The notes under the pieces: generated by a model | What the model was told of the DNA's origin: nothing | The model's database searches: none | The model's input: only the letters and a program-made list of their open reading frames with translations | Assembly (NCBI GenBank): GCA_014382535.1 | Contig: JACNJN010000113.1 | Coordinates: 1 to 49,128 of the forward strand | Direction: 5' to 3' | DNA: 49,128 nucleotides | Origin: Candidatus Desulfolinea nitratireducens | Lineage (GTDB): Bacteria > Chloroflexota > Anaerolineae > Anaerolineales > Villigracilaceae | Position numbers and translations under genes: made by a program | Shown here: positions 1-8,969 of the stretch, piece by piece | Numbering within the stretch: the stretch's first letter is position 1 | Layout: each line of letters starts with the position of its first letter

Positions 1-55
1 CATCCGTGAAGGCGGTCTGACCGTCGGCGCTGGTGTGATCACCAAACTACTTTAA
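1..55 (+). CDS. tuf: Elongation factor Tu, 3' end only
   Basis: The frame from base 2 reads [17 protein letters not shown] and stops with TAA at 53-55. This is the conserved carboxyl end of EF-Tu, the GTPase that brings aminoacyl-tRNA to the ribosome. The rest lies upstream of the window. It is 11 bases from rpsJ, the usual str-to-S10 junction, with no terminator between them, so rpsJ is probably co-transcribed with tuf. Confidence 0.9.
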   Translation, partial: IREGGLTVGAGVITKLL

Positions 56-66
56 AAGGTAATTCA

Positions 67-375
67 ATGGCTAAACAAAGAATCCGTATCCGCCTGAAGG
101 CATATGACCATCGAGTCCTCGATCAATCTGCTAAACGAATTGTAGATACCGCTGAACGAAGTGGTGCCCATGTTGTTGGCCCTGTACCCTTGCCAACAAA
201 GAAAGAACGGTTTACAATACGACGTTCGACGTTCATTGATAAAGATTCGCACGAACATTTTGAGATCCGCACGCATAACCGTTTGATTGATGTACTGGAT
301 CCCGAATCAAAAACGATTGATATGCTGATGCGGCTCAATTTGCCAGCAGGCGTGGATATTGAAATAAAGATTTAG
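67..375 (+). CDS. rpsJ: 30S ribosomal protein S10
   Basis: This 102-residue protein is full length for S10, a component of the 30S head that in other bacteria also serves as the antitermination factor NusE. It has the family opening [17 protein letters not shown], the central [14 protein letters not shown] and the [13 protein letters not shown] block. The start ATG follows an AAAGG Shine-Dalgarno. It is the first gene of the S10 cluster. Unusually, 218 bases follow before rplC, whereas most genes downstream are separated by fewer than 30 bases. Confidence 0.97.
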   Translation: MAKQRIRIRLKAYDHRVLDQSAKRIVDTAERSGAHVVGPVPLPTKKERFTIRRSTFIDKDSHEHFEIRTHNRLIDVLDPESKTIDMLMRLNLPAGVDIEIKI

Positions 376-593
376 CCTTTTGTAATTTAACATAGCATTA
401 TCACAATGTGCATTGCTGACCGTAAAACAAAAGCCAGCAATGCCGATGTGTGTAAGACGATAACGCAAGAGTTGTTTTGTGAGCAGACCAATAATAAATG
501 CTCTGCTCCAAGGTAACTGACTGCGTTATTCAGGAGATGATGCAGCCAAGCCCGGCTGACAGTCTTAAAAATTCTTTGAAGGAGAAAATTGAA
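376..593 (+). promoter_or_regulatory. Hairpin-rich leader between rpsJ and rplC
   Basis: This 218-base gap has no convincing gene; the open frame that begins at 498 is only an upstream extension of rplC. It holds three simple hairpins. The first is GCATTGCTG (410-418) with CAGCAATGC (435-443), nine perfect pairs. The second is GAGCAGA (481-487) with TCTGCTC (502-508). The third is CAGCC (543-547) with GGCTG (554-558). An AAGGAG ribosome site at 579-584 precedes rplC. In other bacteria r-protein operons are autoregulated through leader structures, such as L4 on the S10 leader of E. coli. A similar role here is inference from position and structure, not from a match to a known leader. Confidence 0.45.
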
Positions 594-1223
594 ATGTTGA
601 AAGGGCTGATTGGAAAAAAGATCGGTATGACCCAGATCTTTGACGAAGCCGGTGTAGCTTTACCGGTTACTGTCATCGAGGCTGGGCCTTGTTATGTTAC
701 ACAGGTGCGTACTCATGAAGTTGATGGGTATTCTGCCGTGCAACTTGGCTTTGGTGAGGTGAACCCGAAACGATTGACAGGTGGACAACGTGGGCATCTC
801 AAAGTGAATGATGTATCCCCCTTACGCTTTTTGCGTGAATTCCGTATTAAATCTCCAGAAGTTGGTGTAGGCGATAAGGTTACCGTTGAAAACTTTGAAC
901 TGGGTGAGCGTGTTGATATTTCTGGCACCAGCAAAGGTAAGGGTTTTCAAGGTGCTATGAAGCGCCACGGCTTTCGCGGTGGACATGCGACTCATGGTCA
1001 ATCTGACCGCCAGCGTTCCCCAGGTTCTGTTGGCGCAGGTACTACGCCCGGTCGAGTTCATAAAGGGAAGAAGATGCCTGGCCAGATGGGAAATGTTCGC
1101 GTAACCTCCCAGGGCCTCAAAGTTGTTCTTGTTGATGTTGAACGCAACCTGCTCGGCGTAATGGGATCTGTCCCTGGCGGAAAAGGTGGCGTCGTCATCA
1201 TCAAAGGGGCGCGCAAGCAATAA
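594..1223 (+). CDS. rplC: 50S ribosomal protein L3
   Basis: This 209-residue protein has the L3 opening [18 protein letters not shown] and the central [19 protein letters not shown] block that reaches the peptidyl-transferase centre. The frame stays open upstream to 498. The start at 594 is chosen because it matches the family N terminus and has AAGGAG nine bases before it. It ends 24 bases before rplD. Confidence 0.96.
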   Translation: MLKGLIGKKIGMTQIFDEAGVALPVTVIEAGPCYVTQVRTHEVDGYSAVQLGFGEVNPKRLTGGQRGHLKVNDVSPLRFLREFRIKSPEVGVGDKVTVENFELGERVDISGTSKGKGFQGAMKRHGFRGGHATHGQSDRQRSPGSVGAGTTPGRVHKGKKMPGQMGNVRVTSQGLKVVLVDVERNLLGVMGSVPGGKGGVVIIKGARKQ

Positions 1224-1247
1224 GCGCAGGTATTGGGAGCAAATATC

Positions 1248-1877
1248 ATGAAAGTAGATGTTTTAAATATTGAGGGCAAAAAGCTTCGCCAGGTTGAATT
1301 ACCTGCCGCTGTCTTTGAAGCTCCAATTAATATAGATTTGATGCACCAGGCTTATGTCCGGCAGATGGCGAATGCTCGTTTAGGTACGCACAAAACCAAA
1401 AGCCGTGGTGAGGTATCTGGCGGCGGTCGCAAACCGTGGCGTCAAAAAGGAACCGGTCGAGCCCGTCAGGGCACCATCCGTGCTCCTCAATTTGTTGGCG
1501 GCGGTAGAGTTCATACCCCGCGTCCTCGTAGTTATGAGAAACGAATGCCGCGTAAGATGCGTCAGGCAGCTTTACGCTCGGCCCTTTCTGTCAAAGCGGC
1601 AGAAGCCAGGATTGTTGTTGTTGACGATCTCATTTTGGCTGAATCCAAAACCCGCCTGATGGTAGAAGCTTTGGGACATTTGGTAGGTGAAGCAAGCGCA
1701 CTTCTTCTGTTGCCTGAGAAAAATCAGACTTATGAGGTTGCAATGCGCACCTCAGAGAATATTCCAGATACAAAGGTTTTATTGGCTAACTATATCAATA
1801 TCCGTGATCTTTTAGGCTTTGATAAAGTGGTGATTTCTCTAAAAACATTAGACGCCCTGAAAGCGCACTTAGGATAG
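1248..1877 (+). CDS. rplD: 50S ribosomal protein L4
   Basis: This 209-residue protein is recognised by the exit-tunnel loop GGGRKPWRQKGTGRARQGT and the following RAPQFVGGG. The ATG at 1248, seven bases after GGGAGC, fits the L4 start MKVDVLN; a TTG at 1233 would add five residues and has no ribosome site of its own. In E. coli L4 also represses its own operon by binding the S10 leader. Whether it does so here is unknown, but see the leader at 376-593. Confidence 0.95.
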   Translation: MKVDVLNIEGKKLRQVELPAAVFEAPINIDLMHQAYVRQMANARLGTHKTKSRGEVSGGGRKPWRQKGTGRARQGTIRAPQFVGGGRVHTPRPRSYEKRMPRKMRQAALRSALSVKAAEARIVVVDDLILAESKTRLMVEALGHLVGEASALLLLPEKNQTYEVAMRTSENIPDTKVLLANYINIRDLLGFDKVVISLKTLDALKAHLG

Positions 1878-1886
1878 GAGGCTACA

Positions 1887-2189
1887 ATGACCACAATTTA
1901 TGATGTCCTTCGTCGCCCGCTGGTTACTGAGAAAACCAATTATCAAATAAATACATTGAATCAGTACACTTTTATTGTTAGCAATGATGCAACCAAGGCG
2001 ATGGTAAAAGAAGCTGTCGAGACGATCTTTGATGTGGCTGTGACAAGCGTGAATATCATGAAAACCCCGGCGAAGCGCAGCGTTCGCGCACGCAGCCGCC
2101 GTTTGATGGTGCGTAAAGCTGGTATCAAGAAAGCGATTGTTACGTTAGCCGAAGGCAATTCAATTGAAATATTTGAAGGTGTACAGTAA
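1887..2189 (+). CDS. rplW: 50S ribosomal protein L23
   Basis: This 100-residue protein has the typical L23 start [17 protein letters not shown]23 sits at the exit of the peptide tunnel and is the docking site for trigger factor and SRP. The loop [24 protein letters not shown] lies inside the 23S rRNA. ATAGGAGG precedes the ATG. The TAA stop shares one base with the ATG of rplB, which suggests coupled translation. Confidence 0.95.
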   Translation: MTTIYDVLRRPLVTEKTNYQINTLNQYTFIVSNDATKAMVKEAVETIFDVAVTSVNIMKTPAKRSVRARSRRLMVRKAGIKKAIVTLAEGNSIEIFEGVQ

Positions 2190-3025
2190 TGGCTGTAAAA
2201 AAATATAAACCGACTACACCCGGTCAGCGTAATAAGACTGGGTATACGTTTGAAGAGATCACGAAGAAAACTCCTGAGCGTTCTTTGATCATCCCGTTGC
2301 GCAAAAGCGGTGGTCGTAATGCCCATGGACGTGTGACCGTTCGCCATCGTGGTGGTGGGCATCGTCGTTTTATCCGCATTGTAGATTTTAAGCGCGATAA
2401 GCTTGGCGTCCCCGCTCGAGTGGCAGCAATTGAATATGATCCGAATCGAACGGCTCGTTTGGCACTGCTTTTCTATGCAGACGGCGCAAAACGATATATC
2501 GTGGCCCCATTGGGTGTCAAGGTTGGCGATATGTTAATGTCTGGCCCTGGTGCAGAAATTCGAGATGGAAACAGTTTGCCGATTGCCAATATCCCGGTGG
2601 GGACGATGATCCACAATATCGAGATGAAAGAAGGCAAGGGCGCACAAATGGTGCGTTCGGCAGGAGCTTCAGCTCAATTGCTGGCAAAAGAAGGTGATTA
2701 TGCTCAAATCCGCTTGCCCTCTGGCGAGGTTCGCTTGATCCGCCAGGTTTGCTATGCGACGATTGGTCAGGTTGGCAATGTTGAGCGCAGCAATATCAAA
2801 CTGGGCAAGGCTGGGCGCAAACGCCACCTGGGCATTCGCCCAACAGTCCGTGGTTCTGCGATGAACCCAAACGATCACCCTCATGGTGGTGGTGAAGGTC
2901 GTCAACCAATTGGTATGCCTGGACCCAAAAGCCCGTGGGGTAAGCCCACTTTGGGTTTCAAGACCCGCCGCAATAAAGATACTGACAAGTATATTGTGCG
3001 CCGCCGCAATAAAGGCAAGCGATAG
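2189..3025 (+). CDS. rplB: 50S ribosomal protein L2
   Basis: This 278-residue protein is full length for L2, which is needed for subunit joining and peptidyl transfer. It shows the opening [13 protein letters not shown], the block [14 protein letters not shown], and near the C terminus the invariant [17 protein letters not shown] containing the functionally important histidine. It overlaps the rplW stop by one base and is followed 20 bases later by rpsS. Confidence 0.97.
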   Translation: MAVKKYKPTTPGQRNKTGYTFEEITKKTPERSLIIPLRKSGGRNAHGRVTVRHRGGGHRRFIRIVDFKRDKLGVPARVAAIEYDPNRTARLALLFYADGAKRYIVAPLGVKVGDMLMSGPGAEIRDGNSLPIANIPVGTMIHNIEMKEGKGAQMVRSAGASAQLLAKEGDYAQIRLPSGEVRLIRQVCYATIGQVGNVERSNIKLGKAGRKRHLGIRPTVRGSAMNPNDHPHGGGEGRQPIGMPGPKSPWGKPTLGFKTRRNKDTDKYIVRRRNKGKR

Positions 3026-3045
3026 GGATAAGCGAGGAATTTATT

Positions 3046-3303
3046 ATGTCACGATCATTGAAAAAAGGGCCATTTATTGACCCGAAACTACTCGTAAAAA
3101 TTGATGCCATGAACCAAAAAGGTGAGAAGACAGTTATTCGGACCTGGAGCAGGGCGAGTGTGATCTTTCCCCAAATGGTTGGGCATACAATTGCCGTGCA
3201 CGATGGTCGCCGCCATGTTCCGATCTATATTACTGAAAATATGGTTGGACATCGATTGGGAGAATTTGCCCCCACGCGCACCTATCGTGGTCACGTAGGG
3301 TAA
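3046..3303 (+). CDS. rpsS: 30S ribosomal protein S19
   Basis: This 85-residue protein opens with [16 protein letters not shown] and has the central [23 protein letters not shown] and the closing [14 protein letters not shown], all diagnostic of S19. S19 pairs with S13 in the 30S head next to the A-site tRNA. Length is normal for the family. The gene lies in its conserved place between rplB and rplV with gaps of under 25 bases. Confidence 0.96.
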   Translation: MSRSLKKGPFIDPKLLVKIDAMNQKGEKTVIRTWSRASVIFPQMVGHTIAVHDGRRHVPIYITENMVGHRLGEFAPTRTYRGHVG

Positions 3304-3320
3304 TGGCAGGAGTTTGAATT

Positions 3321-3668
3321 ATGGCTACTCAAGATATTCGCGCTAAATTAAGCTACCACTCAGTATCTGCTCAGAAAGTCCGCCTTGTAATCAACCTGAT
3401 TCGCGGCAAAGATGCTGTTTATGCGCTTGAAATGTTGCGCTTTGTTCAAAAACGCTCTGCAGAGCCTGTTCGTAAGTTATTGGCCTCTGCCGTTGCCAAT
3501 GCTGAGGAAAATTTTGGTCTAAACCGGGATGACCTGTATATTGCCAAAATTTATGCGGATGAAGCACCCACTCGTAAATGGCGTCGCTTTGGCGCGCGCG
3601 GTCGGTTTAAACCGCTTTTGCGCCGCTCTTCGCATGTAACCGTAATCTTGCGTGAGCGAGAAGTATAA
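3321..3668 (+). CDS. rplV: 50S ribosomal protein L22
   Basis: This 115-residue protein has the L22 features SAQKVRLVINLIRGK and, near the end, the long hairpin with ADEAPTRKWRRFGARGRFKPLLRR that lines the peptide exit tunnel. The arginine-rich turn is the site where macrolide-resistance changes occur in other bacteria. AGGAG lies just before the ATG. It is in the usual rpsS-rplV-rpsC order. Confidence 0.95.
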   Translation: MATQDIRAKLSYHSVSAQKVRLVINLIRGKDAVYALEMLRFVQKRSAEPVRKLLASAVANAEENFGLNRDDLYIAKIYADEAPTRKWRRFGARGRFKPLLRRSSHVTVILREREV

Positions 3669-3692
3669 AGAAAAGGACGCAAAGGAGATATT

Positions 3693-4442
3693 ATGGGTCG
3701 TAAAGTTCATCCCGTTGGATTTCGCCTGAAGATCACGCATCCGTGGAAAGCCCGTTGGTTTGCTAAAGGGGCTCAGTATCGGGAGCAATTGCAACAGGAT
3801 ATTGCTATTCGCAGTTTGCTGACAGGCGTTGCCGCAAAAGGTGGTACTCCAACTTATCGTAAAGTCGAAGAGCTTCGTAAGGAATTATCAGAATCTGTAT
3901 TGAACCAGCGTGCTGGTATTTCAAATATTGAGATTGAGCGTTTTCCTGGCAAAATCAAGGTCTCTATTCATACTGCCAAACCTGGTGTCTTGATTGGCCG
4001 CAAGGGCGAAAGCGTAAAGAAGGTTCGCGCAACGCTCGAAGAGCTGGTTGGGCAAATAGTTGATTTGGATGTGAAAGAAATTAAATCGCCAGACACCGAT
4101 GCTCACTTGATCGCGGTCAATATTGCTGATCAGTTGACCCGTCGAATTGCTTATCGTCGTGCTATGAAGCGTGCGATCCAAAATGCAATGAGGCAAGGTG
4201 CTGAGGGTGTAAAAATTGAGGTTTCAGGTCGCTTGAGTGGTGCTGAAATGGCGCGGCGTGTGTGGTTGCGCGATGGGCGTGTACCTCTGCAAACCCTAAG
4301 AGCTGATATTGACTTTGCTGTTGTCAAATCAATAACTGCTTATGGCGCAATTGGCGTCAAAGTTTGGGTTTACAACGGTGAGAAAATGCCTAAAGTTGAA
4401 GAAGAAGCTGAAACAACCGAAGGCGTCTACGTTAGTAGGTAG
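3693..4442 (+). CDS. rpsC: 30S ribosomal protein S3
   Basis: This 249-residue protein starts [24 protein letters not shown]. It contains the KH-domain signature [20 protein letters not shown] at about residues 94-113 and the C-terminal domain with [30 protein letters not shown]3 forms part of the mRNA entry channel and its helicase site. The acidic tail [14 protein letters not shown] is a normal variable end. AAAGGAG precedes the start. Confidence 0.96.
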   Translation: MGRKVHPVGFRLKITHPWKARWFAKGAQYREQLQQDIAIRSLLTGVAAKGGTPTYRKVEELRKELSESVLNQRAGISNIEIERFPGKIKVSIHTAKPGVLIGRKGESVKKVRATLEELVGQIVDLDVKEIKSPDTDAHLIAVNIADQLTRRIAYRRAMKRAIQNAMRQGAEGVKIEVSGRLSGAEMARRVWLRDGRVPLQTLRADIDFAVVKSITAYGAIGVKVWVYNGEKMPKVEEEAETTEGVYVSR

Positions 4443-4480
4443 GCAACTCTCAAGGTTGTTTGAGGAAAGAGGTTATTTTT

Positions 4481-4897
4481 ATGTTGATGCCGAAACGCTT
4501 TAAGTGGCGTAAACAAATGCGTGGTCGAATGCGAGGCAAAGCATTACGCGGAGCTGAGGTAAGTTTTGGAGACTATGGCATTCAGGCCTTGGAACCAGGT
4601 TGGATTTCAGCCAGGCAGATCGAAGCCGCACGCCGAGCAATTGTACGTTCGATGAAGCGCCGTGGTAAGGTGTGGATCCGAATTTTCCCAGACAAACCTT
4701 ATACCAAACGCGCGGCTGAGTCCCGTATGGGTAAGGGAAAAGGGTCAGTTGAATATTGGGTAGCAGTTGTAAAACCCGGTCGAATTATGTTTGAGATTGG
4801 CGGTCTCCCTGATGATGTGGCTGTAGAAGCTCTTAAGCTTGCGCAGTATAAATTGTCGATCAAAACAAAGATCGTTTCTCGAGACTTAGGAGAGTAG
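4481..4897 (+). CDS. rplP: 50S ribosomal protein L16
   Basis: This 138-residue protein opens [19 protein letters not shown] and carries [21 protein letters not shown], the L16 loop near the A-site tRNA elbow. The frame extends up to a TTG at 4460, but GAGGAAAGAGG at 4462-4472 stands eight bases before the ATG at 4481, so 4481 is preferred. The stop lies two bases before rpmC. Confidence 0.95.
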   Translation: MLMPKRFKWRKQMRGRMRGKALRGAEVSFGDYGIQALEPGWISARQIEAARRAIVRSMKRRGKVWIRIFPDKPYTKRAAESRMGKGKGSVEYWVAVVKPGRIMFEIGGLPDDVAVEALKLAQYKLSIKTKIVSRDLGE

Positions 4898-4899
4898 AC

Positions 4900-5112
4900 A
4901 TGAAAGCAAATGAACTACGCAAATTGTCTATCGACGAGATTGAAGCCAAAATATCAGATGCCCGTGAGGAGTTAATGAAACTCCGTTTTCAGCAGGTTAC
5001 CGGTCAGTTAACAGATACCAGCAGAATGCGTTTCGTGCGTCGTGATATAGCTCGGATGAGCACGATAGTAAATGAGCTTGATTCCGAAGTTGAATTGGAA
5101 GGTGAGGCATGA
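4900..5112 (+). CDS. rpmC: 50S ribosomal protein L29
   Basis: This 70-residue protein is a two-helix L29 with the characteristic [20 protein letters not shown] and the following [13 protein letters not shown]. It sits beside L23 at the tunnel exit. An acidic extension, [12 protein letters not shown], ends the protein. Its last four bases overlap the ATG of rpsQ (ATGA), which implies translational coupling. Confidence 0.93.
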   Translation: MKANELRKLSIDEIEAKISDAREELMKLRFQQVTGQLTDTSRMRFVRRDIARMSTIVNELDSEVELEGEA

Positions 5113-5399
5113 ACGAGCGTCGTCGAATGAATGGATTTGTAACCAGCAACAAAATGATAAAAACTGTAGTGGTAGAGATTACACGGACTTATCAACATCC
5201 TCTTTACCGAAAAGTTGTTCATAGCAGCAAGCGTGTTAAAGCACATGATGAACTTGATTGCAATATTGGCGATGAAGTTCGCATCGTAGAAAGCCGCCCG
5301 ATTTCAAAAGATAAGCGTTGGGTTGTTGAGGCGATTATCAAGCGCGAAACGCGAACTGCTGATACAGGTGTAGGAGAAATAAGCAATGATACAAACTGA
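5109..5399 (+). CDS. rpsQ: 30S ribosomal protein S17
   Basis: This 96-residue OB-fold protein has [25 protein letters not shown] and [26 protein letters not shown], both typical of S17, a primary binder of 16S rRNA helix 11. It starts inside the rpmC stop (ATGA overlap). Its final 14 bases overlap rplN, an unusually long overlap for this cluster. The C-terminal tail from about residue 82 is not conserved and may exist only to reach that overlap. Confidence 0.93.
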   Translation: MNERRRMNGFVTSNKMIKTVVVEITRTYQHPLYRKVVHSSKRVKAHDELDCNIGDEVRIVESRPISKDKRWVVEAIIKRETRTADTGVGEISNDTN

Positions 5400-5757
5400 A
5401 TCACGTTTAAAAATTGCTGATAACACCGGTGCACGCGAAATATTGGTGATCAATGTGACGGGTGGCTCAGTACGTAAGACAGGCGCCGTTGGCGATGTTG
5501 TCGTCGGTACTGTAAAAGTTGCCACACCGCAGGGTGCTGTAAAGAAAAGCGAAATTGTGCGCGCAGTTATTGTCCGCTGTTCTAAAGAATGGCGCCGTGA
5601 TGACGGTTCTCATATTCGCTTTGATGATAATGCCGCAGTTATTCTTGATACTGATGGAAAAAACCCCAAGGGCAGCCGTATTTTTGGTCCTGTTGCGCGT
5701 GAATTGCGAGAGCGTGGCTATACCAAGATCGTTTCGCTGGCCCCGGAAGCACTTTAG
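5386..5757 (+). CDS. rplN: 50S ribosomal protein L14
   Basis: This 123-residue protein is full length for L14. It starts [19 protein letters not shown] and contains [16 protein letters not shown] and the C-terminal [25 protein letters not shown]14 forms an intersubunit bridge and is the docking site of the silencing factor RsfS. TAGGAGAAA lies eight bases before the ATG, inside the rpsQ coding end. Confidence 0.96.
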   Translation: MIQTESRLKIADNTGAREILVINVTGGSVRKTGAVGDVVVGTVKVATPQGAVKKSEIVRAVIVRCSKEWRRDDGSHIRFDDNAAVILDTDGKNPKGSRIFGPVARELRERGYTKIVSLAPEAL

Positions 5758-5775
5758 GGTTTTGGGAGCAAAATA

Positions 5776-6105
5776 ATGAAAAACAAAATCCGCAAAGGTG
5801 ATACCGTTGAAATTATTAGCGGTCGCTTTGAAGATAAAGGCAAACGCGGTGAGGTGATTAACGTCATCCCTGATGATGATCGTGTCGTTGTGCAAGGTGC
5901 TAATTTGCGCACAAAACATCAGGCGCAAGTGCAAACGCAAGGGCGTACGATCAATCCTGGGATGATTAAATTTGAAGGAACAATGCATATCTCTAACGTA
6001 ATGCTTGTTTGTCCAAAATGTGATCAACCAACGCGTATCGCAGTGCAGCGTGACGAAGATGGTGCTCACCGTGTTTGCAAAAAATGCCAGGCGATCATCG
6101 AATAG
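5776..6105 (+). CDS. rplX: 50S ribosomal protein L24, with zinc-ribbon tail
   Basis: This 109-residue protein begins with a KOW motif ([24 protein letters not shown]) and continues with [26 protein letters not shown]. The C terminus holds two CxxC pairs, CPKC and CKKC, which look like a zinc ribbon. L24 is an assembly initiator of the 50S subunit. GGGAGC is seven bases before the ATG. Confidence 0.94.
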   Translation: MKNKIRKGDTVEIISGRFEDKGKRGEVINVIPDDDRVVVQGANLRTKHQAQVQTQGRTINPGMIKFEGTMHISNVMLVCPKCDQPTRIAVQRDEDGAHRVCKKCQAIIE

Positions 6106-6121
6106 GCTAGGCTGGAGCGAT

Positions 6122-6667
6122 ATGAATAAGATGAAAGAGTTTTATCAGGAAGAAGCGGTACCATCACTAGTAAAAGACTTTGGTTTTACGAGTGTGATGC
6201 AGGTACCACGTATTGAAAAGGTTGTTGTCAATATTGGTCTCGGTGAGGCCAAAGATAACCCCAAAGTTTTGGGTGCGGCTTCTGGCGACCTTGCCATTAT
6301 CACTGGGCAAAGACCGGTGATGACCAAAGCCCGCAAGAGCATCGCGAATTTCAAATTGCGTGAAGGTTTAACAATTGGAACCAAGGTGACCTTGCGTGGT
6401 GAAAAAATGTGGGCTTTTCTGGATCGTTTGATCAACGTAGCGCTGCCGCGTGTCCGTGATTTTCGCGGGATTTCTGCCAATTCTTTTGATGGACGCGGAA
6501 ATTACACCCTGGGCCTCAAAGATCAATTGATTTGGCCCGAGATTGATTATGACAAAATTGATAAACTGCGCGGGATGGAAATCACCATCGTTACCACCGC
6601 TCAGAATGATGACCAAGCTCGTTCTTTATTAACATTGCTTGGGATGCCGTTCAAAAAGGAAGCATAA
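6122..6667 (+). CDS. rplE: 50S ribosomal protein L5
   Basis: This 181-residue protein has the L5 signatures [27 protein letters not shown] and [21 protein letters not shown]5 binds 5S rRNA and contacts the P-site tRNA. The open frame reaches back to 6005 inside rplX, but the family start matches the ATG at 6122, preceded by GGAG. A second ATG at 6131 is also possible. It ends one base before rpsN. Confidence 0.95.
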   Translation: MNKMKEFYQEEAVPSLVKDFGFTSVMQVPRIEKVVVNIGLGEAKDNPKVLGAASGDLAIITGQRPVMTKARKSIANFKLREGLTIGTKVTLRGEKMWAFLDRLINVALPRVRDFRGISANSFDGRGNYTLGLKDQLIWPEIDYDKIDKLRGMEITIVTTAQNDDQARSLLTLLGMPFKKEA

Positions 6668-6668
6668 T

Positions 6669-6851
6669 ATGGCACAAAAATGTATGCATTATCGTGAGAT
6701 GAGGCGCAAGTATCCAACCCGTGTGCGTAACCGCTGCGAACGTTGTGGCCGCCCTCGTGGCTATATGCGCCGCTTTGGCTTATGTCGAATTTGCTTCCGT
6801 GAATTAGCGCTTGAAGGAAAAATCCCTGGCGTTACCAAAGCTTCTTGGTAG
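6669..6851 (+). CDS. rpsN: 30S ribosomal protein S14, zinc type
   Basis: This 60-residue protein is the short, zinc-binding form of S14. The four cysteines C23, C26, C39 and C42 lie in [20 protein letters not shown], and the C terminus [11 protein letters not shown] is invariant in the family. The correct start is the ATG at 6669, one base after the rplE stop; an upstream GTG-type extension lies inside rplE and is not family-like. The zinc-free paralogue used under zinc starvation elsewhere is not in this window. Confidence 0.95.
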   Translation: MAQKCMHYREMRRKYPTRVRNRCERCGRPRGYMRRFGLCRICFRELALEGKIPGVTKASW

Positions 6852-6869
6852 TTGGGTAGAGGTGAAATT

Positions 6870-7283
6870 ATGAGTGTTTCTGATCCTATTGCTGATATGC
6901 TGACCCGTGTGCGTAATGCGGTCATGATTGGTCAAGCAACGGTTGCCATGCCTAGTTCCAAGATGAAAGTGGAAATTGCCAACATCCTTAAGGATGAAGG
7001 GTACTTGGAAAAGGTTGAAATCGTTGATGGGGAACGACCGAACCAGCCTGTACTGCGTGTACGGGTTAAATATGTAGGTAAGCGTCGCGAACGCCAATCC
7101 GTTTTGACCGGGTTGGAACGAGTAAGTCGTCCTGGACGCCGTGTTTATACCAAAAAACAGGATATTCCCTGGGTTCTTTCTGGTATCGGCATAGCAATAT
7201 TGTCCACTCCTAAAGGAGTAATGACCGGGCAAAAAGCTCGTTCATTGGGTGTCGGCGGCGAACTCCTCTGTAAAGTTTGGTAA
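6870..7283 (+). CDS. rpsH: 30S ribosomal protein S8
   Basis: This 137-residue protein starts MSVSDPIADMLTRVRNA, typical of S8, and ends with the rRNA-binding block KGVMTGQKARSLGVGGELLCKVW. S8 binds 16S helix 21 and in E. coli represses the spc operon. The ATG at 6870 has GAGGTG just upstream; a TTG at 6852 is a less likely start. The gap to rplF is 15 bases with an AGGAGG site. Confidence 0.95.
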   Translation: MSVSDPIADMLTRVRNAVMIGQATVAMPSSKMKVEIANILKDEGYLEKVEIVDGERPNQPVLRVRVKYVGKRRERQSVLTGLERVSRPGRRVYTKKQDIPWVLSGIGIAILSTPKGVMTGQKARSLGVGGELLCKVW

Positions 7284-7298
7284 CAGGAGGTACTGACT

Positions 7299-7844
7299 AT
7301 GTCTCGTATTGGACGTATGCCTGTCATCATCCCAGAGGGTGTGCAGGTAGATATTAAAGGGTCTTTTGTGAAAGTAAAAGGCCAAAAAGGTGAAATGCAG
7401 CGTCAGTTTTCCCACTTGATGGAAATCGCAATGAAAGATGGACAGGTTGTCATAAAAAGAAAATCTAACCATCCGACAGAGCGCGCCCTTCATGGAACGA
7501 CGCGGGCATTAATTGCAAATATGGTGCAAGGTGTCAACTCGGGTTTCGAGAAAACACTTGAAGTTCAGGGTGTTGGCTATCGAGCCGAAATGAATGGCAA
7601 GAACCTTGTATTGAACGTAGGCTATTCGCATCCTGTTGAGATTGAACCTGTGGATGGCATTAGTTTTGACGCGGATCCCAAAACCAAGCAAGTGAAGGTG
7701 ATGGGCATTGACAAGGAAACAGTTGGCAAAGTTGCTTCTGAAATACGCAAAGTTCGCCCACCAGAACCTTATCATGGTAAAGGTATTCGTTATCTTGACG
7801 AGTACGTTCGCCGCAAAGCTGGAAAAGCCGGGAAAGGAATGTAA
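7299..7844 (+). CDS. rplF: 50S ribosomal protein L6
   Basis: This 181-residue protein has the L6 opening MSRIGRMPVIIPEGVQV, the middle motif GFEKTLEVQGVGYRAEM and the C-terminal PPEPYHGKGIRYLDEYVRRKAGKAG. L6 lies near the sarcin-ricin loop and the GTPase-factor site. It is preceded by ACAGGAGGTACT, the strongest ribosome site in this stretch, and followed three bases later by rplR. Confidence 0.96.
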   Translation: MSRIGRMPVIIPEGVQVDIKGSFVKVKGQKGEMQRQFSHLMEIAMKDGQVVIKRKSNHPTERALHGTTRALIANMVQGVNSGFEKTLEVQGVGYRAEMNGKNLVLNVGYSHPVEIEPVDGISFDADPKTKQVKVMGIDKETVGKVASEIRKVRPPEPYHGKGIRYLDEYVRRKAGKAGKGM

Positions 7845-7847
7845 ACT

Positions 7848-8213
7848 ATGGGCGCTAAAAATCGTTCTGCCGCTCGCATTCGACGTCATGCTCGTGTGCG
7901 AAAACATGTTTCTGGAACTTCTGCACGCCCGCGATTGAGCGTATTTCGAAGTCTATCGGAAATTTACGCTCAGGTGATTGATGATGAGGCCGGTAAAACT
8001 CTTGTTTCTGCCTCCAGCATTGATGCTGAGTTGCGTGCAAAAATGAAAGGCCTGAAAAAGGTTGAACAAGCTCGTTTGGTTGGTGAATCTATTGCCGAGC
8101 GTGCAAAGGGAACGGGAATAACCAGCATTGTTTTTGATCGTGGTGGTTTCCGTTATACAGGGCGTGTAAAAGCCCTGGCAGATGCCGCACGTAAAGGTGG
8201 CCTGCAGTTTTAG
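7848..8213 (+). CDS. rplR: 50S ribosomal protein L18
   Basis: This 121-residue protein has [26 protein letters not shown] at the N terminus and [27 protein letters not shown] at the C terminus, both diagnostic of L18, a 5S rRNA binder. GGAAAGGAATG in the end of rplF serves as its ribosome site. Length and position are normal. Confidence 0.95.
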   Translation: MGAKNRSAARIRRHARVRKHVSGTSARPRLSVFRSLSEIYAQVIDDEAGKTLVSASSIDAELRAKMKGLKKVEQARLVGESIAERAKGTGITSIVFDRGGFRYTGRVKALADAARKGGLQF

Positions 8214-8231
8214 GCCCGAGTGGAGAATACT

Positions 8232-8759
8232 ATGCCAAACTTCGATAAAAATAAGAAATTTGAGAAAGATGATCTTGATGAGCGCATGATCGAGATCGCC
8301 CGTGTGGCAAAAGTGGTTAAAGGTGGTCGCCGCTTCCAATTCCGCGCAGCCATTGTGGTTGGTGATGGCAAAGGGAAAATCGGGATGGGAATTGGTAAAG
8401 CCAATTCTGTGCCCGATGCGATTCGCAAAGCCTCTGAGCGTGCACGTCGAGATCTGCACTTTGTGAATTTGTCTGACACGACCATTGCCCACGAGGTCCT
8501 TGGACGTGTTTCAGGCGCCAGAGTTCTTTTGAAACCGGCTTCACCTGGTACAGGCGTTATTGCTGCGGGCGGTGTTCGTGCTGTTTTGGAAGCCGCTGGC
8601 GTCAAAGATATTTTGACAAAATCTTTGGGCAGTAATAATGTCCTTAATGTTGTCAAGGCAACTTTTGATGCATTGGAACAGGTGAAATCGCCTGCTGAGG
8701 AAGCCGCCCGACGTGGTAAACCAGTCAAAGATCTGATGCCATTTTGGGAACGGAGGTAA
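8232..8759 (+). CDS. rpsE: 30S ribosomal protein S5
   Basis: This 175-residue protein has the double-stranded-RNA-like fold sequence ERMIEIARVAKVVKGGRRFQF, VGDGKGKIGMGIGKANSVPDAI and the C-terminal ASPGTGVIAAGGVRAVLEAAGV, all typical of S5, which shapes decoding fidelity. The ATG at 8232 is preferred over a GTG at 8220, because GTGGAG at 8220-8225 is the probable ribosome site. Confidence 0.95.
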   Translation: MPNFDKNKKFEKDDLDERMIEIARVAKVVKGGRRFQFRAAIVVGDGKGKIGMGIGKANSVPDAIRKASERARRDLHFVNLSDTTIAHEVLGRVSGARVLLKPASPGTGVIAAGGVRAVLEAAGVKDILTKSLGSNNVLNVVKATFDALEQVKSPAEEAARRGKPVKDLMPFWERR

Positions 8760-8765
8760 TCAGTC

Positions 8766-8960
8766 ATGGCGAAGAATGCAGCTGAAAAGAAATTACGCGT
8801 CACTTTGGTGAAAAGCCCGATTGGATATAGCAAACGGCAGAAAGCCACTGTACGTGCTTTGGGACTACGTCGCATGAACCATACTGTGGAGCATGTGGAT
8901 AACCCTGCTTTGCGTGGGATGCTTGTAAAAGTCAGCCACTTAATCAAAGTGGAAGAGTAG
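8766..8960 (+). CDS. rpmD: 50S ribosomal protein L30
   Basis: This 64-residue protein matches L30, with [34 protein letters not shown] and the terminal [15 protein letters not shown]30 is a small, non-essential 50S protein that some bacteria lack. CGGAGG of the preceding gene's end is its ribosome site. It lies in the standard rpsE-rpmD-rplO order. Confidence 0.94.
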   Translation: MAKNAAEKKLRVTLVKSPIGYSKRQKATVRALGLRRMNHTVEHVDNPALRGMLVKVSHLIKVEE

Positions 8961-8969
8961 GATTTTATT

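Noticed and set aside
5467-6069. Minus-strand open frame (200 codons) opposite rplN-rplX
   Set aside because: It is a shadow of two certain ribosomal genes.
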